Assembly (NCBI GenBank): GCA_905221115.1
Contig: CAJNBX010000003.1
Location: 1 to 64,000, forward strand
Direction of reading: 5' to 3'
Length of the DNA: 64,000 nt
DNA from: a bacterium
Lineage (GTDB): Bacteria > Bacillota > Bacilli > Lactobacillales > Streptococcaceae
A program made the position numbers and the translations under genes. Below, one piece after another: positions 37,945 through 48,281 of the stretch (position 1 is its first letter; every line of letters starts with the position of its first letter). The notes beneath the pieces were generated by a model. That model did not search any database. It was not told where the DNA came from and saw nothing but the letters and a program-made list of their open reading frames with translations.

Positions 37945-38502
37945 TTATAAACTCTGCTCCATATCACAATAGGCACATCTTACTGTTTGCTTCACTTGAC
38001 CTGACAAAGGTGCTCCACAAAAGCTACACTTGGTTGAAATCTTTTCTGGCTCTGCATCCTTAATCCCAAGTCCTGCTTTAAAAGTGTCAAATGTATCCTT
38101 AAATGTTTCTGCCAAAACATCTGCTCCAAACAAGCTACTATCTCCCAAGGTTTCAAAATTACTTGTATCACCTGAAATCAATTTAATAATGTTTCTAGCC
38201 CACTTGTCAGTATCCTTAGTATTATTAAATGAAAAGATAGCTTGTCCGCCATTATAATAAATTTCCAACCGTTTCACACCATTGGTTTTGGTTACTGAAA
38301 CTTGAGGTTTCCCTTCAAAAATTTTAATCTGGTTAATGGGTATGGTAACTTGATCTTTTTTTCCTCCCCACAAACCTTTTTTGATATATATTAAGTGCAG
38401 ATTCGTTAAAATTAATTCATCTGTAGACAAACCATTTTTCCCAAAACTCACATGGTCACTATTCATAACCATGTATTCATGTGGCAATAATTGATAATCC
38501 AT
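37945..38502 (-). CDS. PH/GRAM-like domain protein with C-terminal zinc ribbon
   Basis: A 185-residue protein. The N-terminal half looks like a PH/GRAM-like beta domain (DELILTNLHLIYIKKGLWGG, QVTIPINQIKIFEGKPQVSV). The C-terminus has two CxxC pairs (KCSFCGAPL and RCAYCDMEQ), a zinc ribbon. ATG at 38502 has GGAG six bases upstream; a GTG 12 bases earlier is possible. It lies between the lipoprotein and the SPFH gene, resembling the B. subtilis ydjGHI arrangement in spirit. Likely a partner of the SPFH protein. Confidence 0.75.
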   Translation of the reverse strand: MDYQLLPHEYMVMNSDHVSFGKNGLSTDELILTNLHLIYIKKGLWGGKKDQVTIPINQIKIFEGKPQVSVTKTNGVKRLEIYYNGGQAIFSFNNTKDTDKWARNIIKLISGDTSNFETLGDSSLFGADVLAETFKDTFDTFKAGLGIKDAEPEKISTKCSFCGAPLSGQVKQTVRCAYCDMEQSL

Positions 38503-38522
38503 ATTGAACTCCACTCTTCCTA

Positions 38523-39026
38523 TTAAAGACTAGCTTTCCACTGCTCCACTTGTTCATGTAGATTATCACGATAATCTTTTAGAGTCTTAATCACTTCTTC
38601 TTTCCCTTGAATCGGTGCTTTCTTTAGTGGACCATATTGTTTTTTCAAATCTTCCATTTCTTTTTTAGTGCTATCTTTCAGTTCTTGGATAGCAGCACTA
38701 TCTTCTAAAACAGTCCCTTTAAAGGCTTCATCTGCTTCTGTATAGTAATTATCGATTATTTTCTCATTCATAATCAAGTAATCTTCATAGGTTTTTATAG
38801 ACTCAATTGTCGTATCGCTAACATCTTGTGGGTTAAAATCGCTTGAACTGAGTTTTTCTTTTGCTTTAGCAAACAACCCTTTCTTCTCAGAACTACTAGA
38901 TGAAGCTTCTGTTTGATTCTCACTAGAAGGGCTGCTTGTTTTTTCAGAAAGAGAACTACAAGCAACTAGAGTAGAGACGGAAAGACATAGCAAAGCTAAA
39001 CGACAAACTTTTTTTATATTATTCAT
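38523..39026 (-). CDS. Lipoprotein of unknown function
   Basis: A 167-residue secreted lipoprotein. The lipobox LVAC places the lipidated cysteine at residue 23, followed by a Ser/Glu-rich linker and an alpha-helical domain (about 60-167, e.g. IKTYEDYLIMNEKIIDNYY and EEVIKTLKDYRDNLHEQVEQ). It heads the lipoprotein / zinc-ribbon / SPFH gene group on the minus strand. The family is known only as a streptococcal hypothetical to me. Confidence 0.75.
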   Translation of the reverse strand: MNNIKKVCRLALLCLSVSTLVACSSLSEKTSSPSSENQTEASSSSSEKKGLFAKAKEKLSSSDFNPQDVSDTTIESIKTYEDYLIMNEKIIDNYYTEADEAFKGTVLEDSAAIQELKDSTKKEMEDLKKQYGPLKKAPIQGKEEVIKTLKDYRDNLHEQVEQWKASL

Positions 39027-39173
39027 TGATAGAATCTCCTTTTATTTATGAAATCATCATATCATATTTCCTAAAAAAAAAAGCATTTTCTGATTAGCTA
39101 ACATTTAAAAATATAGAATCCCTTTTTTAAAAGAATATTTTCCCATTTCAAATTCCACCTATTTTCACCCACC

Positions 39174-39196
39174 AAAAAAGAGGGTTCCCCCTCTTC
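39174..39196 (-). terminator. Terminator after rbfA
   Basis: On the minus strand GAGGG pairs with CCCTC and is followed by TTTTTTGG. It ends the nusA-infB operon. Confidence 0.8.
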
Positions 39197-39547
39197 TTAG
39201 TTCTTATCCAGATTGCGTAGCATTTCGTCAATCTTGTTTCCATATTCGATGGATTCATCTTTGACGAAAGTCAAATCTGGGATTTTGTACAATTTCAAAT
39301 TGCGACCAAGTTCACGTTTGATAGTACCAGTTGCTTTTTCAAGTCCAATTTGGGCTTTTTGATTCTCCGAAGCAAGGTTACTCAAAATGGTGTAGTAAAC
39401 CTTGGCAACAGACAAGTCACCCAACATCTGAACATCTGTGATGGTCACACCTTGGACACGCGGATCACGGACTTTCTTTTGCAAAATCTCATTGACTTCA
39501 CGCTTGATTTCCATGCCCACACGATCCGTACGGAAATGATTTGCCAT
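39197..39547 (-). CDS. rbfA: 30S ribosome-binding factor RbfA
   Basis: A KH-fold factor for late 30S maturation and cold adaptation. It has 116 residues from [18 protein letters not shown]. The start at 39547 is chosen for AAAGGAATATC and the standard length. [22 protein letters not shown] is the conserved core. Last gene of the rimP-nusA-infB operon, but separated from infB by about 250 bases containing a structured repeat and a hairpin, so its level may be set separately. Confidence 0.95.
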   Translation of the reverse strand: MANHFRTDRVGMEIKREVNEILQKKVRDPRVQGVTITDVQMLGDLSVAKVYYTILSNLASENQKAQIGLEKATGTIKRELGRNLKLYKIPDLTFVKDESIEYGNKIDEMLRNLDKN

Positions 39548-39579
39548 GATATTCCTTTCTCTACTTTGAACCAAAAGCT

Positions 39580-39606
39580 AGGCCAGCAGACCTAGCTATT
39601 TTTAAA
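39580..39606 (-). terminator. Hairpin with T tracts between infB and rbfA
   Basis: AGCTAGG pairs with CCTAGCT. ATTTTT follows on the plus strand and TTTTGG on the minus strand. On the sense strand it lies about 30 bases before rbfA and could be a weak attenuator or a processing hairpin. Confidence 0.4.
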
Positions 39607-39660
39607 CTTCTTGATTTTCAGTTCAAATTGAAACGAAGTTCAATTTGAAATCATCTGCTT

Positions 39661-39787
39661 CTTTCTCCGTGGTGAAAGTGATGGAACTGATTTATCAGTC
39701 CCATCACAGGGGATTTTTGAGACCCTAGGCTCAAAAATAAGCAATGAAACCATCGGTTTGCTTGCGTCCCTCACCACCTAAGAAAGG
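39661..39787 (-). repeat. Structured intergenic element, copy A (infB-rbfA)
   Basis: Read on the minus strand: P1 CTTTCT/AGAAAG; joining bases TTAG; P2 GTGGTG/CACCAC; then three hairpins. P3 is GCAA-gca-AACC/GGTT-tca-TTGC, P4 is TTTTTGAG/CTCAAAAA with loop CCTAGGGT, and P5 is GTGATGGGACTGAT with its partner. The same fold with different stem sequences occurs at 55338-55470 and 59874-60012. Whether this is a known pneumococcal repeat class such as RUP I cannot tell by eye. Confidence 0.75.
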
Positions 39788-39797
39788 AGCAAAAATC

Positions 39798-42599
39798 TTA
39801 TCGTTTGATTTCTTCCATGACATACGCCTCAATCACATCATCAGTCTTGATATCATTGTAGCCGTCAATCATCAATCCACCTTCACGACCGTTTGTAACT
39901 TCCTTAACGTCATCTTTGTAGTGTTTCAAGCTTGCGAGTTCGCCATCATAGATAACGACACCGTCACGGATAACACGGACTTTAGAGTCACGGGTAACTT
40001 TACCGTTGATAACCATGAATCCACCGATAGTTCCCACTTTAGATACCTTGAAGGTTTCACGGATAACTGCTTCACCGATAACTTTTTCTTCGAATTCTGG
40101 ATCAAGCATCCCTTTCATAGCTTCTTCCATCTCTTCGATAACCTTGTAGATAATGCTGTGAAGACGGATTTCCACATCGTCAGCTTCTGCCTGTTGACGA
40201 GCTTGTGGTGTAGGGCGTACGTTGAAACCAACGATAAAGGCATTTGAAGCTTCGGCAAGGGTCACGTCAGATTCATTGATAGCACCGACCGCTGAGTGGA
40301 CGATGGTAACTTTGACACCTTCTACGTCGATTTTTTGAAGTGAAGCAGAAAGTGCTTCAACAGAACCTTGTACATCGGCCTTGATGATAACGTTAACTGA
40401 TTTGAGTTCACCAGCTTTAAGCGTATCAAAGAGGTTTTCAAGACTGACACGTTGAGTAGCTTGACGTTGTTTCATGAGGGCACGTTTCGCACGCTCTTCA
40501 CCTGCTGCACGCGCAGATTTTTCATCTTCGTAAACGGCAAAGTGGTCACCCGCCATCGGCGCTTCATTCAAACCTGTGATAGAAACTGGTGTTGATGGTC
40601 CAGCAACTTTAACACGACGACCAAGGTCATTGGTCATAGCACGGACACGACCAAAGGTATTTCCGACAACGATAGGGTCTTGGACATTCAAGGTACCTTG
40701 TTGAACAAGAAGGGTTGCGACCGCACCTTTTCCTTTATCCAAGCGCGCTTCGATAACCGTACCGATCGCACGAACTGTTGGGTCTGCCTTGAGTTCTTGG
40801 ATTTCAGCCACAAGAAGGACTGTTTCCAACAATTCTTCGATGTTTTGGTTGAATTTAGCTGAGATTTCAACAAATTCAGAATCTCCGCCCCAAGCTGTTG
40901 ACATAACCCCATGTTCTGCCAATTCACCGATAACGCGTTCTGGGTTGGCACCTGGTTTATCAATCTTGTTAATGGCTACGATGATTGGAACGTTGGCCGC
41001 TTTTGAGTGGTTAATGGCTTCGATAGTCTGAGGCATAACCCCGTCATCTGCCGCTACAACCAAGATAGTAATATCGGTAACAGATGCACCACGCGCACGC
41101 ATAGATGTAAAGGCCGCGTGTCCTGGTGTATCAAGGAAGGTGATCTTCTTGCCATTTTCCACGATTTGGTAGGCACCGATATGCTGAGTGATACCACCTG
41201 CTTCACCTGTCGCAACACGAGAATTACGAAGGGTATCTAGGAGGGTTGTCTTACCATGGTCAACGTGTCCCATGATAGTTACAACTGGTGGACGCTCTAC
41301 CAATTCATCTTCGTTGAGATAACCATCTTCAACAAAGAAACGTTCGATGTCGGCATTATCCACTTCAACCTTTTGTTTGGCTTCGATACCATAATCCACC
41401 ATGAGGAGTTCAATTGTTTCCCCGTCCAAGGATTGGTTTTGTGTGGCCATGACACCCATCATAAAGAGTTTCTTAACGATTTCAGCTGGTTCACGTTTGA
41501 TACGTTTTGCGATTTCCGCAACAGTCATACCATCTGTATATTCAAATTCTGTTGGCAATTCATGGAATTTACGCTCTGTAACAGGTTTTGGAGCCTGATT
41601 ACGGTTGTTCTTATTATTGCCTTTTTTGTTCTTCTTGTTGTTATTCCAGTTACTATTCTTTTGATTTCTCACTTGATTTTGACTACTTCGATTCTTTTGT
41701 TGTTTTCTAGGACCATCTTCTTCGTGATCATAATCGTCACGATTTTTGTCTGGTCGAGCTTGTTTTTTACGACGTGTATCCACTGCAGGTTCTTTTTTCT
41801 CAGGGACGACTTCAACCACTGCTTGAACTTGCTGTGCTTGTTGCGCTTGTTCAGCTAACTTAGCCGCTTCTTCAAAGATTTCCTCTGGTTCCTTGCGTTT
41901 GTTAGCTTGAGCCAAGGCTTCTTTAGCAGCCTGATACTGCTTGAAGCGTTCCTCGCTTGAACGGGCATACTCTGCATTTTGCTCTGCTTTCAATGCTGCC
42001 GCACGGGCTTTAAAGTCAATGCGTGGAGCCGCTTGATTTGGACGCTTGTCCTCTTGTTGACGGCGCTCATTTCCACGATTTTGCTGACCGTGCTGTTTCT
42101 TAGCTTGGTCATTAAAACGGCGATTGTCGCGGTTGCCTTGACCTTGTTTTCCACCATTGCGGCCGTCGTTTTTCTGACGGTTCCCGTTTTGTTGTTGGTC
42201 AAGGTTATTGCCCTTGTTTTGCTTGCGTCGTTCTGCCTGCTCTTTGGCACGGGCTTCACGCTCAGCCTTAAAATTACGGCTTTGCGGTTTAGCTGCTACT
42301 TTTTCTGCCTTAGGAGCGACTGGCTCAGCCGGTTTTGCCTCTTCCTTAGCCACAGCTAGTTTCGCTGGCTCAGATTTCTCGGCTTTCTTTTCTGCACTTG
42401 ATTTTTGTTCTGCAGGTTTTGCTTCTACTTTCGGAGCAACTGCAGACTTAAAGCTGGCAGCGATTTTTGCAGCGACAGCTTCTTCCACACTTGATGAGTG
42501 GCTTTTCACATCCAAGCCCAACTCTTTTGCACGCGCTACAACTTCTTTACTTTCTTTTCCAAGTTCTTTTGCGATTTCGTACAATCTTTTCTTAGACAA
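39798..42599 (-). CDS. infB: Translation initiation factor IF-2
   Basis: A GTPase placing initiator tRNA on the 30S subunit. It has 933 residues. The first 350 or so residues are low-complexity and charged, rich in Ala/Lys/Glu and then Asn/Gln/Arg, after the conserved [20 protein letters not shown]. The G domain carries GHVDHGKTT (G1), [15 protein letters not shown] (G3) and NKIDKP (G4), followed by the beta-barrel domains. Fourth in its operon after ylxQ, with ylxQ 16 bases upstream. The long antisense frames here reflect composition. Confidence 0.98.
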   Translation of the reverse strand: MSKKRLYEIAKELGKESKEVVARAKELGLDVKSHSSSVEEAVAAKIAASFKSAVAPKVEAKPAEQKSSAEKKAEKSEPAKLAVAKEEAKPAEPVAPKAEKVAAKPQSRNFKAEREARAKEQAERRKQNKGNNLDQQQNGNRQKNDGRNGGKQGQGNRDNRRFNDQAKKQHGQQNRGNERRQQEDKRPNQAAPRIDFKARAAALKAEQNAEYARSSEERFKQYQAAKEALAQANKRKEPEEIFEEAAKLAEQAQQAQQVQAVVEVVPEKKEPAVDTRRKKQARPDKNRDDYDHEEDGPRKQQKNRSSQNQVRNQKNSNWNNNKKNKKGNNKNNRNQAPKPVTERKFHELPTEFEYTDGMTVAEIAKRIKREPAEIVKKLFMMGVMATQNQSLDGETIELLMVDYGIEAKQKVEVDNADIERFFVEDGYLNEDELVERPPVVTIMGHVDHGKTTLLDTLRNSRVATGEAGGITQHIGAYQIVENGKKITFLDTPGHAAFTSMRARGASVTDITILVVAADDGVMPQTIEAINHSKAANVPIIVAINKIDKPGANPERVIGELAEHGVMSTAWGGDSEFVEISAKFNQNIEELLETVLLVAEIQELKADPTVRAIGTVIEARLDKGKGAVATLLVQQGTLNVQDPIVVGNTFGRVRAMTNDLGRRVKVAGPSTPVSITGLNEAPMAGDHFAVYEDEKSARAAGEERAKRALMKQRQATQRVSLENLFDTLKAGELKSVNVIIKADVQGSVEALSASLQKIDVEGVKVTIVHSAVGAINESDVTLAEASNAFIVGFNVRPTPQARQQAEADDVEIRLHSIIYKVIEEMEEAMKGMLDPEFEEKVIGEAVIRETFKVSKVGTIGGFMVINGKVTRDSKVRVIRDGVVIYDGELASLKHYKDDVKEVTNGREGGLMIDGYNDIKTDDVIEAYVMEEIKR

Positions 42600-42615
42600 A
42601 TCATGTCCTCCTCTT

Positions 42616-42915
42616 CTATTCCATAAGAGACCTCATTTTCTTTGTAAATCCAGCATCTGTCACAGCCAAAACCTTTCTCGATTTCCCGACTGCTATGCTT
42701 AATTCCAGTGTTGAAAACACGGTTACAATTTCTACTTGATAATAATGACTTTTATCTTGAATCTTCTTGGTCAGATTGGGGCCAGCATCATGGGCTAGAA
42801 AGACCAACTTGGCCTTGCCGTCTTGAATGGCCTTGACCACCAATTCTTCACCCGATATGATCCGCCCTGCTCGCTGAGCAAGTCCCAAGAGATTGCTTAT
42901 CTTTTGCTTATTCAA
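42616..42915 (-). CDS. ylxQ: YlxQ, L7Ae-family RNA-binding protein
   Basis: A 99-residue L7Ae/L30e-type protein that binds kink-turn [30 protein letters not shown] is the typical opening, and [16 protein letters not shown] follows. It overlaps the ylxR stop by eight bases and precedes infB, the standard nusA-ylxR-ylxQ-infB order. Confidence 0.9.
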   Translation of the reverse strand: MNKQKISNLLGLAQRAGRIISGEELVVKAIQDGKAKLVFLAHDAGPNLTKKIQDKSHYYQVEIVTVFSTLELSIAVGKSRKVLAVTDAGFTKKMRSLME

Positions 42916-43201
42916 GTCCTAACTCTCTTCTTTTCACTTTGTGATCCACATAGGCGATCAACTCATCATAAAAGCTTTCTTCCACTTCCATGCTAAAGCT
43001 ACGGTTAAAGACCTTCTTCTTTTTCGCCTCTAGGGCTTCTTTATTGTCTAGCTTGATATAAGCGCCGCGGCCATTGGCCTTGCCTGTTGGATCGATAAAG
43101 ACTTGCCCTTCTTTGTTTTTGACAATTCGGAGCAAATCACGCTTATCAATCACTTCGTTAGACACAACAGACTTGCGCAAAGGGATTTTTCTCGTTTTCA
43201 T
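42908..43201 (-). CDS. rnpM: YlxR (RnpM), RNase P modulator
   Basis: A 97-residue DUF448 protein. The family, recently named RnpM in B. subtilis, binds the RNase P RNA and modulates its activity. Conserved features are KTRKIPLRKSVVSNE (variant of the usual RKC start), LLRIVKNKEGQVFIDPTGKANGRGAY and a basic C-terminus. It lies between nusA (21 bases) and ylxQ (overlap) in the operon. Confidence 0.88.
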   Translation of the reverse strand: MKTRKIPLRKSVVSNEVIDKRDLLRIVKNKEGQVFIDPTGKANGRGAYIKLDNKEALEAKKKKVFNRSFSMEVEESFYDELIAYVDHKVKRRELGLE

Positions 43202-43222
43202 CTTTCCCTCCTCTAGCAGCTT

Positions 43223-44359
43223 TTATTCTTCTACAGTATCGTTTTCTGCTTCAAAATCTACCGAACCAGCTTCTTCCATGGCTTCAAATTCGCTAGCAGA
43301 CTTGATATCGATACGGTAACCAGTCAAGTGAGCTGCCAAGCGAACGTTTTGCCCACGACGACCGATAGCAAGAGAAAGCTTGTTATCAGGAACAACCACC
43401 AAGGCACGTTTGCTGTCATTTTCGTCAAAGATAACTTGGTCAACCTCAGCAGGAGCAATGGCATTGTAGATAAATTCAGCTGGATCTGCTACCCACTCGA
43501 TAACGTCGATATTTTCTTCGATTGGTACCATGCGGTCGCTCTTGGCATCGTAACGAGCTGGGTGGAATTTGCTAGTGATTTTCTTGATGTTAGCACCACC
43601 GCGTCCAACGATTGTACCGATAGCGTCCACGTTTGGATTATGACTGCGAACGGCAACCTTCGTACGGTCACCAGCTTCACGAGCCACGCTCATGATTTCA
43701 ACAGTTCCATCATAAACTTCTGGAATTTCTTGCTCCATCAAGCGTTTGATCATTTCTGGATGGCTACGGCTAACAAAGACGTTGACGCCACGAGGGTTGT
43801 CTTCAACCTTGTAGACATAAACTTCAATACGATCATGAGAAGCAAAAACTTCACCAGGAATTTGGTCTTGTTTTGACAATTGGGCTTCGATGCTGCCGAG
43901 GTTGACATAGATAAAGCGGTTGTCAAAGCGTTCTACTGTACCAGACATGATTTCTTGCTCATGTTCTTTGTAAGTATTGTAAGTGATAGCACGTGTTTGC
44001 TTGCGCATTTTTTCCATGATGGTTTGTTTAGCAGATTGGGCTGCTACACGACCAAACTCAGCAGGTGCTTCTTCAAACTTGATTTTGTCTCCAAGTTCAT
44101 AGGCTGAATTAATGGCCAGAGCATCTTTCAAACTGATTTCCAAACGGCTATCAAATACTTCATCAACCACTTCACGGACAGTATAAACGGTAAAGTCACC
44201 TGTTTTTTCATTGAAATCAATAGCTACGCTGTCTGATTGACCATAGCGTCTGCGATAAGCGGAACGAAGCGACTCTACCACTGCGTCGATGATATCTTCT
44301 TTTTTGATTCCCTTGTCTTCTTCCAAAATGCGGAAGGCCTCTAGCATTTCTTTACTCAT
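43223..44359 (-). CDS. nusA: Transcription termination/antitermination protein NusA
   Basis: An RNA-polymerase-associated factor for pausing, termination and rRNA antitermination. It has 378 residues. The N-terminal domain starts MSKEMLEAFRILEEDKGIKK. It has an S1 domain (IMSGTVERFDNRFIYVNLG) and two KH domains (VGRGGANIKKI, IGRRGQNVRLAAHLTG), and lacks the C-terminal acidic repeats of E. coli, as expected for Firmicutes. In the operon after rimP (44-base gap). Confidence 0.97.
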   Translation of the reverse strand: MSKEMLEAFRILEEDKGIKKEDIIDAVVESLRSAYRRRYGQSDSVAIDFNEKTGDFTVYTVREVVDEVFDSRLEISLKDALAINSAYELGDKIKFEEAPAEFGRVAAQSAKQTIMEKMRKQTRAITYNTYKEHEQEIMSGTVERFDNRFIYVNLGSIEAQLSKQDQIPGEVFASHDRIEVYVYKVEDNPRGVNVFVSRSHPEMIKRLMEQEIPEVYDGTVEIMSVAREAGDRTKVAVRSHNPNVDAIGTIVGRGGANIKKITSKFHPARYDAKSDRMVPIEENIDVIEWVADPAEFIYNAIAPAEVDQVIFDENDSKRALVVVPDNKLSLAIGRRGQNVRLAAHLTGYRIDIKSASEFEAMEEAGSVDFEAENDTVEE

Positions 44360-44402
44360 GTTTTCTTCACTTTTGAATCCTCAAAAGCTATCCTTTCTTT
44401 TT

Positions 44403-44882
44403 CTATAATTTAACTGCTAAACGTGCTTTTGATACTAAACTGTATGGAATTTGGACCGTTTTCTTACGCGTCTTGTCCATATATTCCATAGTCAACTCGT
44501 CCTCTTCGAAGGCCAACAAGGTTCCTTCAAAGACCTTTTGCTTATCGATGGCTTGGTAGAGCCCGACATGGATGTATTTCCCAACCGCTCCAGCGACGGC
44601 ATCCTTGGTTTTTAAAGGACGTTCCAAGCCTGGACTGGTGATTTCTAGGAAATATTGTTCTGGGAAGGGATCTGGCTTGATGGTGTCTAAGACAGGACTG
44701 ATAATTTCTGTCAAGTCTGCCGTGTCGTTCAAGGTAATTCCTTCAGGTTTATCTACAAAAATACTGAGAATCATGTCACTGCCAATCTTTCCATACTCGA
44801 TATCCATGAGTTCGAAAGGCGCTTCTATGACAGGTTCTACAACTTCTCTGACTAATTCTACGATTGTTGCGATTGCGTCCAC
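44403..44882 (-). CDS. rimP: Ribosome maturation factor RimP
   Basis: A 30S assembly factor acting early with S12. It has 159 residues from a GTG codon ([15 protein letters not shown]). The family ending ([18 protein letters not shown]) and the central [16 protein letters not shown] fix the family. The GTG directly follows GAGGAG, giving an unusually short spacing; the open frame upstream has no site, and 159 residues is the normal pneumococcal length. First gene of the nusA operon. Confidence 0.9.
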   Translation of the reverse strand: MDAIATIVELVREVVEPVIEAPFELMDIEYGKIGSDMILSIFVDKPEGITLNDTADLTEIISPVLDTIKPDPFPEQYFLEITSPGLERPLKTKDAVAGAVGKYIHVGLYQAIDKQKVFEGTLLAFEEDELTMEYMDKTRKKTVQIPYSLVSKARLAVKL

Positions 44883-44942
44883 CTCCTCAAAAGCAAGAGG
44901 CGAAGATATTTCCCCGCCTCTCTTTCTCATATTCTTACTTAC

Positions 44943-44970
44943 AGTATAGCACTTTTTACTACTTATGTAA
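44943..44970 (-). promoter_or_regulatory. rimP-nusA-infB operon promoter
   Basis: On the minus strand TTACAT (44965-44970), 16 bases, TATACT (44943-44948) with TGC extended -10. Confidence 0.65.
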
Positions 44971-45008
44971 AGCAAAAGCACTTATACAGCCTGATTTCAG
45001 GCTCTTTC

Positions 45009-45644
45009 TTAAAATTCTGCCTCAACTCGATAGATAACTTGCCCCTTGTTGGAGAATTTTTGCTCGTATTCTGTCATGACATTGCCCTCAAAATCACTAG
45101 CATGTAAATCAAGCCAGACACCATTGAGCTTCATGCCATACTGAGAAAAACTCACTAAACTGTACTCAAACAAACCACGGTTATCCGTCTTGAAATGAAT
45201 TTCTCCATTTTCAGGCAAGATACGTTTGAAGGTATCCAAGAAGGTCTTGTAGGTCAAACGACGCTTTTCATGGCGTTTTTTCGGCCAAGGATCTGAAAAA
45301 TTCAGATACAAGCGATCAATCTCACCGTCTTCAAAGTAGTCTGTCAAGTCAGAACCATCTACCCACAAGAGCTTGATGTTAGGCACTCCAACTTCAAGCA
45401 CCTTGTCCAAAGCGTAGCTCAAAACAGACTTTTGAATATCAATTCCGATATAGTTGATGTCAGGGTTCTGCTTGGCCATACCTGAAACAAAGGCACCCTT
45501 TCCACTTCCAACTTCCACATGAATGGGATTGTCATTGCCAAACAAGTTCCGCCATTTCCCCTTGGCTTCCAAGGGATTGAGGACCACATACTGGGGATTT
45601 GCCTCTAGTAATTCTGTCGCCCCTTTACGATTTCTAACTCTCAT
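45009..45644 (-). CDS. trmB: tRNA (guanine-N7-)-methyltransferase TrmB
   Basis: Methylates G46 of tRNA with SAM. It has 211 residues from [20 protein letters not shown], with SD GAAAGAGAAG. The SAM loop is [15 protein letters not shown], and the family motif [19 protein letters not shown] follows. The start overlaps the ccrZ stop (ATGA), so the two are translated together, as in pneumococcus. A GAGCCTGAAATCAGGCT hairpin follows its stop. Confidence 0.96.
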   Translation of the reverse strand: MRVRNRKGATELLEANPQYVVLNPLEAKGKWRNLFGNDNPIHVEVGSGKGAFVSGMAKQNPDINYIGIDIQKSVLSYALDKVLEVGVPNIKLLWVDGSDLTDYFEDGEIDRLYLNFSDPWPKKRHEKRRLTYKTFLDTFKRILPENGEIHFKTDNRGLFEYSLVSFSQYGMKLNGVWLDLHASDFEGNVMTEYEQKFSNKGQVIYRVEAEF

Positions 45645-46435
45645 CTTCTCTTTCCATACTTGTCTCGGAAGTGACGCAAGCCATGGATCTCCCGATTGAC
45701 ATTTTCTAAATCTTGGTTCATATAATACTTGGAAATCTGGCTCAAATAAGACAGTTGACCATACCAATACAATTTATTTAATACCGTCTGATTGTACTTG
45801 TAACCGTAGTAGGTCAACCATTCCTTCCACTGATGTTCTGGAATATAATGGCAGAGCATATGGGCCACATCAAACATGCGGTCGGTCAAACGAACCGAAT
45901 CCCAATCTACCAAATAAATCAAGCCACTATCTGTCTCAATCCAATTACTATGTCGTACATCTCCATGGACAATGGTCGCATAGTCCTCTCTAAATCCTGG
46001 AATAGTCTGACGTAAATCAGCCATCACTTCACTGATAAAATGATTTTTACGCAAAGCATCTGGAGCCGTTTCTTGCCAAGACTGTAGTAAATCTACAGGT
46101 GTTTCCATGGCATAGCCCAAACGACTCAACTGTGTCATCAAAGGACGTGAGCGATGAAGGCGGGTTAAAATATTGACGATTTGTTTACGATTCATATCAT
46201 AGGGGGTCAATATCTTGCCTGTCAACCATTCTTGAGCACACATATCACGCCCATCTGCCAAACGGCGACTCCATAATAATTGTGGAGCAATTTGTTCTCT
46301 AGCTAGACCAGGTAGGATTGGAGAGGTGTTCATTTTTACAAAGATACGCTTCCCATCAGGATAGCTACCCATATAAGCCTTGCCACTTTTCCCAGGTATA
46401 GGAGTCAGTGTTAGCTCATTATCACCCAAATCCAT
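45641..46435 (-). CDS. ccrZ: Cell-cycle regulator CcrZ (aminoglycoside phosphotransferase fold kinase)
   Basis: A 264-residue kinase-fold protein equivalent to pneumococcal CcrZ, which links division (via FtsZ) to DnaA-driven replication initiation and phosphorylates nucleoside-type sugars. Kinase hallmarks are [20 protein letters not shown] (nucleotide lysine), the Brenner motif [12 protein letters not shown] and [20 protein letters not shown] (metal-binding Asp). Coupled to trmB, which is the conserved context of ccrZ. Confidence 0.93.
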   Translation of the reverse strand: MDLGDNELTLTPIPGKSGKAYMGSYPDGKRIFVKMNTSPILPGLAREQIAPQLLWSRRLADGRDMCAQEWLTGKILTPYDMNRKQIVNILTRLHRSRPLMTQLSRLGYAMETPVDLLQSWQETAPDALRKNHFISEVMADLRQTIPGFREDYATIVHGDVRHSNWIETDSGLIYLVDWDSVRLTDRMFDVAHMLCHYIPEHQWKEWLTYYGYKYNQTVLNKLYWYGQLSYLSQISKYYMNQDLENVNREIHGLRHFRDKYGKRR

Positions 46436-46555
46436 TTCTTTCCTCCGTATAAAGTTTCCTTACTATTCTACTAGTTTTTGCCCTATTCGTCAACCGCTCT
46501 AACCCGATTCTCAAAGAAAAGCCTCTGGATTGGCTTGGGTATCATTATAGAAAGA

Positions 46556-46586
46556 AAAAGGTAAGCACCGTCTTCTGCTTACCTTT
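46556..46586 (-). terminator. Terminator of the blp immunity operon
   Basis: On the minus strand GGTAAGCA pairs with TGCTTACC and is followed by TTTTTC, just after the last CAAX-protease gene. Confidence 0.85.
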
Positions 46587-46595
46587 TCATAATTT

Positions 46596-47207
46596 TTATA
46601 AATAATATAGGAGTGGCCAACTGTTGTAAAACATGTGGACTAGAGTAGAAACCCATAAGTTTTGGCTCTTTTTATAAGCAAAGCCCAGCAACAAGCCCCC
46701 AAGTAGATAAAAAATAAACGAAGGGACATTAGAAGGTCCATGCATGAAAGAAAAGAGAGAGGAAGTTAGCACAAGCCCTAACCAAGAATTGTCAAAAACC
46801 GCACCTTGAAGAAGTCCTCTGAAAATGAGTTCCTCCTGGATTGGTCCAAAAACTGAGGTAATCAAAATCAAAGACAGAGAAATTCCTCTGCTGACTTCCG
46901 CCAAGTGTTGAACTCCTGCGCCAGAAGAAATAGCGAAGAAATGAATATAAACCAGCGTCTCAAGCACACTTAGAAGAAAGATTGCAATGAAAAGTAAAAG
47001 TTGTTTCTTGCTTAACATCCCAAAAGAAATCATGTCAAACTTTCTAGCATAAACAACACTCAGCGAGGTTACTAGAAGACTTACAATAATCAATTCAGAT
47101 TCATTTTGAAAAAAATCCCCATGGTTAATCGTATAAGGAACTGTAATGACGATTAGTAATACTAAAAATCCCAAAAACAAGGCATGACATTTATTGAAAA
47201 TGGCCAT
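46596..47207 (-). CDS. pncP: CPBP-family membrane protease, blp immunity region (PncP-like)
   Basis: A 203-residue polytopic membrane protein of the CPBP (CAAX/Abi) family, with the motifs PIQEELIFRG, SSLFSFMHGPSN and a late His/Asn (LVHMFYNSW). Members at the end of streptococcal blp loci are thought to give bacteriocin self-immunity. It is last in the operon driven by the BlpR-type promoter at 49360-49426. The symbol follows gene order in pneumococcus. Confidence 0.78.
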   Translation of the reverse strand: MAIFNKCHALFLGFLVLLIVITVPYTINHGDFFQNESELIIVSLLVTSLSVVYARKFDMISFGMLSKKQLLLFIAIFLLSVLETLVYIHFFAISSGAGVQHLAEVSRGISLSLILITSVFGPIQEELIFRGLLQGAVFDNSWLGLVLTSSLFSFMHGPSNVPSFIFYLLGGLLLGFAYKKSQNLWVSTLVHMFYNSWPLLYYL

Positions 47208-47237
47208 AAAACTATCCTCCCCACCAAACAGACTTCC

Positions 47238-47486
47238 CTACACGTCATCCTTAAGCTCTAACCTTTCCAAAACAAACCATTTGAGTATCCAAAATCCGAC
47301 CACATAACCACCCCCTAAGAAGATAGCCATTAAAGATAGCATGGGATTCAGAAAATAAAAGATCACAACAGATACAAAGGTTAGCACAAAAACATTAAAT
47401 GCAATGGTGTCAGAAGCCAAGACCAAAATATAAGGCGTCAACCAGTCTAAGGTTTTGGAATCTAGGAAAAATAAGTGTTTATACAT
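47238..47486 (-). CDS. blpZ: BlpZ-like small membrane protein
   Basis: An 82-residue protein with two hydrophobic segments (FNVFVLTFVSVVIFYFLNPM and MAIFLGGGYVVGFWILKWFV). It sits between the two CPBP-protease genes in the position and size of pneumococcal BlpZ. Immunity role inferred from context. Confidence 0.72.
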   Translation of the reverse strand: MYKHLFFLDSKTLDWLTPYILVLASDTIAFNVFVLTFVSVVIFYFLNPMLSLMAIFLGGGYVVGFWILKWFVLERLELKDDV

Positions 47487-47527
47487 GATGACCTCCTCTA
47501 TGGCTGAAAAGCAAGCCTTTTGTTTTT

Positions 47528-48217
47528 TTACCCCAAGACTCTATGTAGAAAAGTGAGCAAAAATGGTAAGTTTGCAATGATATTATTAATAATATGAATC
47601 GAATAAGAAGGATAGATACTCTTCGTATAACGTGTTAGACAGGCAAATAGACAGCCCACTGCCGTATAGACAAAAATATCTGCGAGACTTGGCAAGCTAG
47701 AAAAGTGGGGCAAGGCAAATAAGAATGACGGAAAGAGAAGATCCAGCCCCCATCTCGAATCCTTAAAGAAGGCATGTTGAAGCAGTCCCCTACATACCAA
47801 TTCTTCCATCAGAGGTCCTAGTACGATTAAGGTTAGGTAAACACCAAATTCCGCAAAATTTATCTCACTATAGGCAATAAACAAATTCCACCCTTCATTG
47901 GTTCCCTGAACGTGTTTAGCTGTCAGATAGTTAAAGCAGATAAGCACAATGGCTGCTAACACCGTTAGAACAGAATAGCTCAACCACTTTTTCCTAGGGA
48001 TGCGAAAGAGATAAGCATGGCCCGACCTGACCAAAATCCAAATCATAAAGCAGATAAAGAGAAGACTGATGATGTTTCGAATCCAGATAAGATTTCCTAC
48101 CCAAGACGAGAACTCCCAATAATTGCTCCAAAATTGGGTTGTCCAAAACAGTCCGAAAAACAGAAACAAATAAGAAAGAATTGTACTCGTTTTGAAAAGA
48201 ATAGGATATTTTTTCAT
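47528..48217 (-). CDS. blpY: BlpY-like CPBP-family immunity protein
   Basis: A 229-residue membrane protein with about six to seven helices and the CPBP motifs LMEELVCRGLLQH and LFALPHFSS plus a terminal HIINN. BlpY in pneumococcus contributes to immunity against pneumocins. It lies 41 bases before blpZ in the BlpR-controlled operon. The cysteine in EELVCRG replaces the more usual Phe/Tyr. Confidence 0.8.
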   Translation of the reverse strand: MKKYPILFKTSTILSYLFLFFGLFWTTQFWSNYWEFSSWVGNLIWIRNIISLLFICFMIWILVRSGHAYLFRIPRKKWLSYSVLTVLAAIVLICFNYLTAKHVQGTNEGWNLFIAYSEINFAEFGVYLTLIVLGPLMEELVCRGLLQHAFFKDSRWGLDLLFPSFLFALPHFSSLPSLADIFVYTAVGCLFACLTRYTKSIYPSYSIHIINNIIANLPFLLTFLHRVLG

Positions 48218-48281
48218 AGAAATCCTCCTACTATCTACAAGACAGGATGACCCCCTCCTGTCAGGCTCTACTACTGCAAGA

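Noticed and set aside
41256..41858. A 200-codon plus-strand frame antisense to infB
   Set aside because: It mirrors the low-complexity and G-domain parts of infB; no independent coding evidence.
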